In this document: one piece after another, positions 12,881 through 21,949 of the stretch
Layout: the number at the start of each line of letters is the position of its first letter
Numbering within the stretch: position 1 is the first letter of the stretch
Assembly: GCA_019095985.1 (NCBI GenBank)
Contig: CM032659.1
Span: 29,134,350-29,198,349, forward strand
Direction: 5' to 3'
Source of the DNA: Streblospio benedicti
Taxonomy: Eukaryota > Annelida > Polychaeta > Spionida > Spionidae
Length of the DNA: 64,000 nt
Made by a program: the position numbers and the translations under genes
Notes under the pieces: generated by a model
The model's database searches: none
Told to the model about the DNA's origin: nothing
What the model saw: only the letters and a program-made list of their open reading frames with translations

Positions 12881-12951
12881 ACTAACTAACTAACTAACTA
12901 ACCAACCAACCAACCAACCAACCAACCAACCAACCAACCAACCAACCAACC

Positions 12952-13024
<73 letters not shown>

Positions 13025-13026
13025 GC
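12881..13026. repeat. Compound tetranucleotide microsatellite (AACT)n-(AACC)n-(AACT)n
   Basis: A short AACT block, an AACC block (about 12900-12952) and a longer AACT block ending in AGCT variants. It sits at the head of a dispersed repeat that is likewise preceded by a tetranucleotide array at 27.5-28.1 kb. Confidence 0.95.
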
Positions 13027-13044
13027 TAACTAAGCAACTATGTT

Positions 13045-13600
13045 ATGTTTGTTTGCATGTCTTCGGACACACTAGTGTGTTTACCCATGACCAGATCTTG
13101 TTCTAACTTTACACAGCTATTTGTTATGACACGACCCTAAAGTGATGCAATTTGGGGCATTTTGTCAATTAAAGTGTACTTTCCACCGGGCCATTTTGGT
13201 CATTTCAAATTTTCTGTAATAGCTTTGCTAGCTTGTGAGAAAGCATCAAAATTGATAACATGTTTACATGCCTACTGATCATCAACTATGTCCAATATTG
13301 GCAAGTTGCCAATTAAAGTTACCTGCCAGTGGGCCATTTTAATTATTCGTTATTCTATTTTTCCACTTTAGTTTCACTAGTCTGAAACATGGCCATCAGA
13401 TTGGCATGATAGTTATGTAAGATTAAAAGTGATCAGAAAGCACGGCATCGCCATATTATTGTCTACTCATGGGCAATAGATATTTACTTAAGCCATGTTT
13501 AAAAAAGCACCTGCAATCCAATGCCAAAAACATTTTTAGGTTAATCACACATCAAAAAAGACTTTTTGTGCTTTAATGCTTTGATTGAAAAGTAAACATC
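13045..13600 (+). repeat. Microsatellite-linked dispersed repeat, copy at the 5' side of FREP copy 1
   Basis: Sequence from 'ctttacacagctatttgt' to 'aaacatctttattg' aligns, with scattered differences, to 28165-28705. Both copies directly follow a tetranucleotide array. The pairing of a conserved body with a microsatellite resembles Helentron-associated elements (HINE/pearl) known from marine invertebrates; this is inference, as no terminal structure was identified. It abuts the putative first exon region of FREP copy 1. Confidence 0.55.
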
Positions 13601-13778
13601 TTTATTGCTCATCAGTCAACGTTGTTCTGGCGGCGCTGTGCACTCTTTTGAGGTATGTTGCTCCTATTTTCCTGCTTTGCTCGTTCTTGGTTTCTACATG
13701 AACTTGGCTTATTTGATGGTCTTTTATATGTCGCATTTTAGTTTTCACCATGGCATGATATATAGATTTGCATTTCAG

Positions 13779-13981
13779 ATTTGTGAGTTTCATTTTCACT
13801 CTTTGGATTCTTGGGGGAATCGGAGCTCATGGGCTCATTGGATATTTCCGCTGTAAGGGAGTCAAGACCATCATCAATGATCCAGAGGAAATGCGCAAGA
13901 TGACCAATCGCAATAACGCCTGTCTTCAAGGCGATAGCGAGCAGTGCAAGCCTATCGCACCAGCCTATTGTGAGCCGAAAG
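13779..13981 (+). CDS. Copy 1 leader exon A
   Basis: Acceptor TTTGCATTTCAG precedes a hydrophobic segment FVSFIFTLWILGGIGAHG, like the core of a signal peptide. A Cys-bearing domain follows (four Cys: YFRC, NNAC, EQC, AYC), then donor G|GTAAGA in phase 1. The same frame upstream holds ATG GCA TGA at 13750-13758, so the ATG is not usable. A donor (GAG|GTATGT) at 13653 may end a 5' exon. Confidence 0.6.
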
Positions 13982-16900
13982 GTAAGACGTTTTTCAAAGC
14001 ATGGCCATTATAATGGTAACATCCCACATAACATACCTGTTAATCATGATATAATTAGATATTATATTCTAATTTTATATAATATAATTGAAAAAAGAGA
14101 CTATAATTGAATTCCCAGGGAGAATTTGGAAAAAGTAAGTAGAATAATTGTAGATGTTTCAATATGATATATACTAATAATCTTATGGTTCACATGTGTA
14201 TACCATGCATTCTGGTTAAACATATAGAATCATGTTTCATGAATATGAAATAAATGCCAGTAAATTATCAGTTATAATTAGTGGAAATGGCATACAAATG
14301 CAAGCCTGTGCTGCAAGCATTCTTTACATATAATGAGGATTGATATGCTTATTATTTTTAAATGATTTATGATTTAATGGACTTGGGTATATAGTATATG
14401 TAATTAAGTAATTAGACTTATGACTCCATGTCATGTTACGACTATATCACATAGTCTCTGGTGGGATTCGAACCCACGACCATGCGGCACCAAATCGCCT
14501 AGTAGTTCAGGCTATCTCACTGGTCCACTCTGCCACCGGAACCAGGTTAAAAGTCATGGCTGAAATGACAGTTTTCTTAGATAGTTATACTGAAACCACA
14601 CTGGTCTTTTTAGTATTATTGATCTTACTATGACTTATTGACTTTTTGTTGTTCACACAATGTTGTGTAATGGTTTGAAACTACCAGTGTGGTTTCAGTA
14701 TAACTCTTTACTAAGAAACCTGTCATTTCAGCCATGGTTTTGAACTTGGTTCTGGTGGCAGAGTGGACTAGTGAGTTAGCCTGAACTGGTAGGCGCATGA
14801 TCGTGGGTTCAAATCCCACCAGAGACTTTGTGATATTGTCCTAACCTGATTTGGAGTCATAAGTCTATTGACTTGATTACAAATGAGTATTATTGTCGGC
14901 AGATAAATGTTTATTGGCTCCGTGTCTCCACGGAGGGACGTGCAACACCGCCCCAGGAGAGACCTACTTCTGCACTTGTCCAGCAGGCTACACCGGGCAC
15001 GACTGTGAGACCCATGGTCAGTATACACTATGAGCTTTATGAATGTACATGTGCAATCTGTTAGTTTGTACAATAAACTGTGTCAGTACAAGGGGGTCAG
15101 TACAAAACTCTGGGTTGTGAGTGTACATCCACAAAAAAACAGCTGACAATTTCCGACGCGATTTTTTTCAACGTTTCAGATCGTAGTTATTCATCATTTG
15201 AAATGAGCCAGTACTTTTCAAGTTATAAACGAAACAATATTTGGTGAAAAAAAACTTTTATTTTGGCCTCTGTGTTGCGTTCCCACTGTATGGTCTGAGA
15301 CTATTAAGCAAGTCGTAATGTATAAAGTGTATATATTACTTAATACTTGCCTTTTTATTTCTGGGAGTTTCTCGAGGAGCTCTCTCCAGATATGAGTTTG
15401 GATATTTTTTGAACAAATAGTTTTTTTAGTTATATGGGAAAAACAATGTTCACGTATTAACACAACTGTAAAATTTTCGCNNNNNNNNNNNNNNNNNNNN
15501 NNNNNNNNNNNNNNNNNNNNNNNNNNNNNNNNNNNNNNNNNNNNNNNNNNNNNNNNNNNNNNNNNNNNNNNNNNNNNNNNATTGCCCATCAGTCAACGTT
15601 GTTCTGGCGGCGCTGTGCACTCTTTTGATCTAGCTTGTAGGTATGTTGCTACTATTTTCCTGCTTTGCTCTTTCTTGGTTTTTACATGAACTTGGCTTAT
15701 TTGATGGTCTTTTATATGTCGCATTTTAGTTTTCAGCATGGCATGATATACCGATTTGCATTTCAGATTTGTGAGTTTCATTCTCACTCTTTGGATTCTT
15801 GGGGGAATCGGGGCTCATGCCGTTGGTTATTTTCACTGTAAGGGAGTCCAGGCCATCATCAAGGATCCAGAGGAAATGCAAAAGATGACCCTTCGCAATA
15901 ACGCCTGTCTTCAAGGCGATAGCAAGCAGTGCAAGCCTATCGCACCAGCCTATTGTGAGCCACATGGTAAGACGTTTGTTACAGCATGGCTATTATAATG
16001 GAAACATCCCACATAACATTCCTGTTAATCATGATATCATAATTGTATATTATATTCTCATTCTGTATAATATAATTGAAAAAAAGAGAGTATTGTCGAC
16101 TTCCCAAGCAAGATTGGGAAAAACTAATAAGAATGATTGTAGGTGTTTCAGCATGATATTAATAACCTTATGTTTCACACGTGTAAACCCTTCATTCTGA
16201 CATAACTTATAGAATCATGTTTCATGAATATGGAATGAATTCCAGTAAATGATCAGATATGATTAGTGGAAATGGCATACAAAAGCAAAGTTTTGCGGCA
16301 AGCATTCTTTACATTACATATAATGAGGACTGATATGAGTATTATTTTGAAATGATTTATGATTTAATGGACTTGGGTATATATTATATGTAATTAGATA
16401 ATTAGACTTATGACTCCAAGTCAGGTTAGGACTTATCACGTAGTCTCTGGTGGGATTCGAAGCCACGACCATGCGGCACCAAGTCGCCTAGCATGTCAGG
16501 CTATCTCACTGGTCCACTCTGCCACCGGAACCAGGTTAAAAGTCATGGCTGATATGACAGTGTTTTAGATAGATATACTGAAACCACACTGGTCATTTTA
16601 GTATTATTGCTCTTACTATGAATTATTGACTTTTTTTATTCACACACATGATGTGTAATTCTTCATTTACCAGTTGCGCGGGACGTGTTGCTCAGTAGAG
16701 TTAATAAATGTCAATAGTGGCATTACTATTTCCGGCGTCATTGTAGACTAACACGACTTTAATATTCCAAGGTAATTTTAAAGTACGTTTCTAATAGAAT
16801 TTTGAGTAAGGATTATGAATTTGTAATCGGATTTTATTTAGTTTTGAAATTGACGAAGATATGGGCAAAAGCCTGGTATACGGCCTGTGTAGGCTGCGAC

Positions 16901-19900
16901 TAATACATACCTGCGAACGTCACTATTATGAAGAATCGCGGCGTCAATATGGCGCAGTCCGCAAGCATTGAAAAAACGAAGTTATGGGCAAAAGCCGGTC
17001 CCCGGTCAAATTTGCAGACGGCCGTGAGTGGTTTTAAGTTGAGAAACTTCATTATTATGAACTATTCACGCCTCAAATAAATGAATTTACTTACCGTTCC
17101 AACGTCTATCAGCGTAACAGCCATCAATGTTATGTAGAACACACATTTTGAATGATGTACCAATAAATGCAATTTTAAATGGGCTTATAACATATACCGG
17201 ATGTAATGTGCCCCCTCGCTTTATGGAACGTTTTATGAAGAATCTCAAAATCAAAGCGTAAAAAGACAAGTACAAATTTGCAGACTTTTTCTGCGCAAAC
17301 TATTCACGCCTCCCTCAAATGAATGAATTTACCGTTCCAACGTCATCAGCGTAACAGTGTTCAGTATAACATTTTGAATGATGTAAAAAATGTCATTTCA
17401 TATACCGGATGCCATGGTTTTTAAAAAAAGACCTGCAGCTTTTCTATGGGAAATGAAGAATGGTTTCTAGTGAGTTCAGTATAACCTGAAAACTGCTAGG
17501 CCTGGTTCTGGTGGCAGCCGCATGGTTAGCCTGAACTGGGTTCGGTTCGAATCCCACCTAAGACCATGTGATATTGCCCTAACCTGACTTGGAGTCATAA
17601 GTCTAATGACTTAAGTGCAAATGAGTATTATTGTTGGCAGATAAATGTTTATTGGCTCCGTGTCTCCACGAAGGGACCTGCAACACCGCCCCAGGAGAGA
17701 CCTACTTCTGCACGTGTCCAGCAGGCTACACCGGGCACAACTGTGAGACTCATGGTCAGTATACCCTATGAGCTTTATGAATGTACATGTGCATGCTGCT
17801 AGTTTGTACAATAAACTATGTCAGTACTGGGGGTTCAGTACAAAACTCTGGGTTGTGAGTGTACATCCACAAAAAAAGCAGCTGACAATTTCCGACGCGA
17901 TTTTTTTTTCAACGTTTCAGATCGTGTTAGATCTACACATCATTTGAAATGAACCAGTACTTTTCAAGTTATAAACGAAACAATATTTGGTGAAAAAAAC
18001 ACTTTTATTTGGGTCTCTGTGTTGCGTTCGCACTGTATGGGCTCAGACTATTAAGCAAGTCGTAGTGTATAAAGTGTATATATTACTTGATACTAGCCTT
18101 TTTATTTCTGGGAGTTTCTGGAGGATCTCTTTCCAAATATGAGTTTGGATATTTTATTGAACAAATAGTTTTTTAGCTATATGGGAAAACAATATTCACG
18201 TATTAACACAACTGTAAAATTTTCGCTTGAAAGTATTTTATGAGTTTAGGTCGAGTTATATAGCGTTTAAAAGCCCCTGAGACAATCTTTCCTAAAGTGT
18301 GATTGGTTATATTTTTATCTAAAACCCGCTTTAAAAACGGTTTAAAACCTGCTTTACACATTAGCGAATGCCATCTACGTAGCTCTATGTGCAATGGCGA
18401 ACAGGCAAATTCGTCATTGTTGACGAATATACTGGTTGGTTTAGGTTCGTTAATAATACTTACGTTGCGTCTATGCATCGTAGAACATTCCCACATATAA
18501 GTAACACTTCGTTTGGCTCAGCAACGCGTCGCACAATGCATTTTTACTACGTTCAATGCCGCCTCAATACGCCCAAGTTGACGACGTGACACAATACGTG
18601 TTGATGCGTTGCACAGATTCGCATATGATCGCCTATGTGTAAAGCGGGTTTTACATTAGCGTTTGTGTGTATGTCTGTCATCAAGACGCCAAATACAGTC
18701 GCTTACTTGTCGTTACATATCTATATCAAGCATCTGCTGTGCGCATTATAACGTCACAGAATAAGTGTCTCCATGAATGCAATCTTCAGTGGGTTTTTAC
18801 TTCTGTTTTTAGGTCCTTTTACTCTCTCAGGCCAGTTCATAGATGGCCCCGTGTTATTGGATTGCTGTAGTACATGTAGTACATGTAGTACTTATTTATA
18901 TTTAAACTATAAATACTACTTCATGATTTTCTTCTTTAAAAATTGTTATTCATGCAAGAATGAACTATATTGTGGGAGAATGAAGAACTATATTGTGGGA
19001 GAATGAAATTCACCTTGATCATTGACTTTATTACTTATCTTTGACAGACCCATGCTTTTCATCTCCCTGTGTGAATAACGGCAACTGCACGGTCTGACCA
19101 ACGGAGAATACAGATGCACATGTGAGCCTCTCTACACTGGACAGAAGTGTGAATCATTTGGTTAATACACAACATTTGTATTTAAGTCCTTATGATTGCC
19201 AGAGTTTGCCTTTATAAAGATATAAAATTGAAACAATATGCCAGTCGAGAAATTTGATGATTCCAAAATTTTACATGTTTGTGGAAGGAGACCTTTGTAT
19301 GAAACACATTATGAGCATTGGACAACACATTAACGTTCTCTTGCATAATACACGTTGCTGGGCAAACATTAAACTATAGATTCTTAGTACCGCTTATATA
19401 ATTGTTCCAAATTGACAACTTTTTTATAACCCGCCTCTGCATATTTTCATATATATGTGTGCTATTCAAATTCAATGCTTAGCATTGACATTAGAATTGT
19501 TGTTGACAGACCCATGCCTTTCATCGCCGTGCCTAAATAATGGCAGTTGCACTGTTAGCAATGAAGGATATGGCTGCTCCTGCCTGCCAGGCTTCCCCGG
19601 ACCACGTTGTGAAGCTGAAGCTGCAGGTCAGTACACGTAAACACGTTACCACTGTCAGTTCATACATGTAAAATTCGTATGTCCAAGTGGGTACATAATG
19701 TATGATAATGTAAATGTGATGTTGACAGTACAGTATTTCAGTATACAGTACTGGCTCAAGGTCAATTTTATTGACCAGTGTTTATAAAGAGTGTTTGCTT
19801 TATGGATAACTGATCATTGCAAAGTCTGCTTCATGGATCACTATTTATGACAGATTGGCTAAATTTATGCAAATTCCGCAATCATTGAAATAATGTATAT

Positions 19901-21949
19901 ATTGCTTCTACGGGTATTGTTAATCATACATGTAGCGGTGTTTTTTATATACTTGTGTTAAAGGTGATGTACACGGTAAATGTTTTAGAAGGTTTCTGTG
20001 ATAGCAATACAATGCATACTGTCATAACATCCAGCCGGTTTTGCTGGCTTCTGGACAGCAGCACACCAATAACACCTTCAATATTTTTTGCCAGACTGTA
20101 GATATATATCTGAAACAGAAATTCCTTTCTTCATATTTGTAGACTGCCAGTACCTGTACGAACTTGGCAACACGACCAATGGCGTATACACCATCCATCC
20201 AATAGGCGGCGCCCCAGTCTCTGTGTACTGCGACATGGCAAAGGGGGGCTGGACCGTCATTAGTGTTAGTATTTTTAGTGGGTCACACATGCCATTATTA
20301 CTTGCCTTTTTTTACTATACTCGTACACAGTTTACAAATGCTCACATCGTCATGCTTCTTGCTTTTTCAGTCAAAGACCACTGCTAACTGGAACAAACTG
20401 TGGGCTGACTATAAAGTTGGTTTTGGGGATCCTGCAGGTATTATTCACTTAATACTAGAAAACATTTGATCCATTCTTGAACCATATACCACTTACCAAT
20501 CTGTAAATGAAGGCATAAACACGTGCCACCATTTAGTAAATAATTGCATAGATAAATTGCTTCTTCATTCATGTCTCAACTTTTACAACAACGTTCAATT
20601 TTTGAACGTTTTCTCCTGGCATTTGTGAATAGTAGCCAGTCCTAGAATACCATTGTAGAAAAGTAGCTTGCCTATCATGCTGTGAACGTTTGTTTTAAAC
20701 TTACATAGCTTTGCTAATAAGTACATACCATGATAAGGGCAAGTGGGAAGTCCTTATTTTGTACCCTATAATCATATATGTTTTAATGCACCAGTTTTCA
20801 TTTTAGGTCAGTACTACTTCGGCAATGATAGCATCCTCCATTTGACGAGTCAAGCAGCCTACAAATTGGACATCGAGTTTATTGCATGGGATAATTCTGT
20901 TAACACGTTCCGTGCTGCAACCTTTTCCATTGATGATGAAGCCAAAAAATATCAGTAAGATTGCTCTTTTACACTGGCAGATCCAGGCTTTTGGAAAAAG
21001 GGGGGGCACACCTAAGGGATTTTATGGGTTTTGTATGTGCGAACAATGGCGGACTTCGCAAAAGCCCTACGAAAATGAAATATTTCCTATGCCTATGCTT
21101 TTAATTTTGAAATAAAAGGGTAGATTGCCTACTTTTTAATAGTCTTCTAATAAAAATGGTTTTATGTGGTGTAGGACTCCAGTATGCGGGTTGATTGCAG
21201 TATTACTGCAAAGTAAAAAGCAGACATATAAAGGACAGCAGGTCGGGTTTTCAACCATGGATTCCGAATATGCCCCTATTATTTATGCTTCCAAGGTTAA
21301 GCACCTTGAACGCTTGGACCTAGCATGGGTGTACATTGTACGTAGGAGACGCTTGAAGTACTGCGTGTTAGCTTTGCCCCGCAGCTGTGTTCCTAAGTGC
21401 AGTTCAGCCTTATTGTTTCCATGTTTGCATATTTTAGATTGTCTGTATCTGGATTTTCGAGCACCCCGTCTACACTTTATGACTTCGTTGCCTTCCACAA
21501 TGGCATGAAATTCACCACCCCGGATTCTGATAATGACCTGAGCAGCGATGTTTGTGCGAGCGCATTTGGAGGCGGTTTCTGGTTTGAAAGCTGCCACCGA
21601 GTGCTCCCTACATGTTAGTGGTTTGAAATATATTATTCCTTCTAAAAGTAATAAATGGATATGGCCAATTACATTGAAAATTAATAACTTAGAACAATAA
21701 CTTCACAAACTATAATTTGTTATACATTGATATAATTACCTCCGATATTAATATAACAAAATGCTAGTGCAATGATCAACTACTCTGTCATGATGTGCAC
21801 ACATGTATATCCCTATATTATGTATTATTGCAGCAAACTACTGCCTGTCGTCTGGTACTGAGTCATGCGCCACATGCATGGGATTCTACACCGCCAGTGT
21901 TGGGTGTGTCAAAGCCCAGAAAGCTGTCATGAGGGTCAAGAGGATATAA
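13779..21949 (+). CDS. FREP copy 1: EGF/fibrinogen-related secreted protein gene (damaged EGF exon, alternative leader)
   Basis: Exons: leader A 13779-13981, EGF A 14903-15016, leader B 15767-15966, EGF B 17641-17754, EGF3 19048-19160 (frameshifted), EGF4 19510-19626, FReD exons 20143-20264, 20371-20437, 20807-20954, 21438-21613 and 21834-21949 (TAA 21947). All EGF exons are phase 1-1 with GT donors and AG acceptors. Joining leader B, EGF B, EGF4 and the five FReD exons keeps one frame; EGF3 carries 2 extra bases and would stop translation unless skipped. The leader exons begin in phase 2, so an upstream exon carrying the ATG is needed and was not found. FReD proteins of this type are secreted, calcium-dependent carbohydrate or acetyl-group binding lectins used in innate recognition or development; the ligand here is unknown. 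Orientation is inverted relative to copies 2 and 3. Confidence 0.75.
14403..14607 (-). mobile_element. tRNA-derived SINE, family S1 (one arm of an inverted pair)
   Basis: On the minus strand it has an A-box-like TGGCAGAGTGGA and a B box GGGTTCGAATCCC, followed by a body ending near 'gagtcataagtct'. It forms an inverted pair with 14677-14880. Confidence 0.65.
14677..14880 (+). mobile_element. tRNA-derived SINE, family S1 (second arm)
   Basis: Plus-strand copy with TGGCAGAGTGGA and B box GGGTTCAAATCCC, separated from the minus-strand copy by only about 70 bp, so the intron can fold into a stem of about 200 bp. Confidence 0.65.
14903..15016 (+). CDS. Copy 1 EGF exon A
   Basis: After acceptor GTCGGCAG the exon encodes (D)KCLLAPCLHGGTC...CTCPAGYTGHDCETHG, a complete six-Cys EGF module, with donor G|GTCAGT (phase 1-1, 114 bp). 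It most resembles EGF2 of copies 2 and 3. Confidence 0.85.
15017..15480 (+). repeat. Intronic part of the internal cassette duplication, unit A end
   Basis: Sequence from the EGF A donor to the gap is nearly identical to 17755-18225. Together with the leader and EGF exons this shows that 13.6-15.5 kb and 15.58-18.2 kb are tandem copies. Confidence 0.8.
15481..15580. other. Assembly gap (100 N)
   Basis: Exactly 100 N, hence a gap of arbitrary size. It falls at the junction of the two leader-EGF cassettes, so the number of tandem cassettes could be more than two. Confidence 0.99.
15767..15966 (+). CDS. Copy 1 leader exon B
   Basis: Second copy of the leader exon, 200 bp and one codon shorter than A. 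Hydrophobic core FVSFILTLWILGGIGAHA, then Cys residues at the same four places; donor G|GTAAGA. The ATG GCA TGA block is also shared, so the missing ATG is an ancestral property, not a new defect. Confidence 0.6.
16384..16592 (-). mobile_element. S1 SINE arm in cassette B
   Basis: Counterpart of 14403-14607 with the same tRNA-like boxes; the cassette was duplicated after the SINE pair inserted. Confidence 0.6.
16673..17470. mobile_element. Insertion of about 0.8 kb between the S1 arms of cassette B
   Basis: Absent from cassette A, where only about 70 bp separate the two SINE arms. It contains an internal direct repeat ('cgcctc...aatgaatttac..ccgttccaacgt' at about 17068-17130 and 17308-17360) and a second one ('atgggcaaaagcc', near 16861 and 16983). 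No coding frame of note; probably a non-autonomous transposon of unknown type. Confidence 0.5.
17471..17625 (+). mobile_element. S1 SINE arm in cassette B, partly deleted
   Basis: Matches 14730-14880 but lacks part of the tRNA-like region between the A-box side and the B box. Confidence 0.5.
17641..17754 (+). CDS. Copy 1 EGF exon B
   Basis: Same EGF module as exon A with few changes (CLHEGTC..., GYTGHNCETHG); acceptor TTGGCAG, donor G|GTCAGT, 114 bp, all six Cys present. Confidence 0.85.
18341..18654. mobile_element. MITE, Harbinger-like family, copy 2
   Basis: Ends 'aaaacctgctttacacat' and 'atgtgtaaagcgggtttt' are inverted repeats. The interior matches 9172-9501 and 61499-61834 (for example 'tacgttcaatgccgcctcaat'). 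Located in the intron between EGF B and EGF3. Confidence 0.65.
19048..19160 (+). CDS. Copy 1 EGF3 exon, frameshifted
   Basis: Acceptor TTGACAG, then (D)[15 protein letters not shown] and a TGA. Against copies 2 and 3 the exon has two extra bases (TG) after ACGGTC (113 bp instead of 111). The downstream half still matches the EGF3 sequence in another frame. The donor GTTAAT is weak. Likely skipped or fatal to the transcript. Confidence 0.75.
19510..19626 (+). CDS. Copy 1 EGF4 exon
   Basis: Encodes (D)[15 protein letters not shown]...[19 protein letters not shown] with all six Cys, 117 bp, phase 1-1, donor G|GTCAGT. Confidence 0.85.
20143..20264 (+). CDS. Copy 1 FReD exon a
   Basis: Encodes (D)[19 protein letters not shown] then [14 protein letters not shown], the classic opening of a fibrinogen C-terminal domain (DC...G..NGVYTI.P.....VYCDM...GGWTVI). 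Donor GTTAGT, phase 0. Confidence 0.9.
20371..20437 (+). CDS. Copy 1 FReD exon b
   Basis: Encodes [23 protein letters not shown], matching the FReD 'F.R.W.DYK.GFG' block; 67 bp, one codon shorter than in copies 2 and 3. Confidence 0.9.
20807..20954 (+). CDS. Copy 1 FReD exon c
   Basis: Encodes [20 protein letters not shown], then [25 protein letters not shown], the 'LGN..I..LT.Q..Y.L.I...D' block. Donor CA|GTAAGA. Almost identical to the same exon in copies 2 and 3. Confidence 0.9.
20985..21100 (+). repeat. Short dispersed repeat with poly-G tract
   Basis: 'tggcagatccaggcttttgg' followed by a G run and a sequence resembling the repeats at 46863-47040 and 59790-59960. Here it sits in the intron between FReD exons c and d. 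Confidence 0.5.
21438..21613 (+). CDS. Copy 1 FReD exon d (calcium loop and variable pocket)
   Basis: Encodes [25 protein letters not shown] (calcium-binding D-x-D-N-D loop), then the variable part LSSDVCASAFGGGFWFESC. Donor T|GTTAGT; reading through it would give a stop at once, so splicing to exon e is needed. Confidence 0.85.
21834..21949 (+). CDS. Copy 1 terminal FReD exon e
   Basis: Acceptor TATTATTGCAG, then (S)NYCLSSGTESCATCMGF, ASVGCVKAQ and KAVMRVKRI, then TAA. The usual 'SNLNG.Y' and tryptophan-rich end of FReDs is replaced by a four-Cys tail. Confidence 0.85.

Noticed and set aside
14450-14545. Possible tRNA gene (also 14745-14825, 41700-41760, 56245-56300, 63930-63970)
   Set aside because: A and B boxes are present, but the stretches recur with conserved non-tRNA bodies and variable, degenerate arms, as expected of tRNA-derived SINEs.
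15218-15589. Frame across the N run (also 27017-27277)
   Set aside because: Continuity comes only from N bases; there is no evidence of coding on either side.
21611-21616. TAG after ...LPTC as the end of FREP copy 1 (and the same place in copies 2 and 3)
   Set aside because: A conserved GTTAGT donor overlaps it, and a conserved terminal exon with matching phase follows in all three copies.
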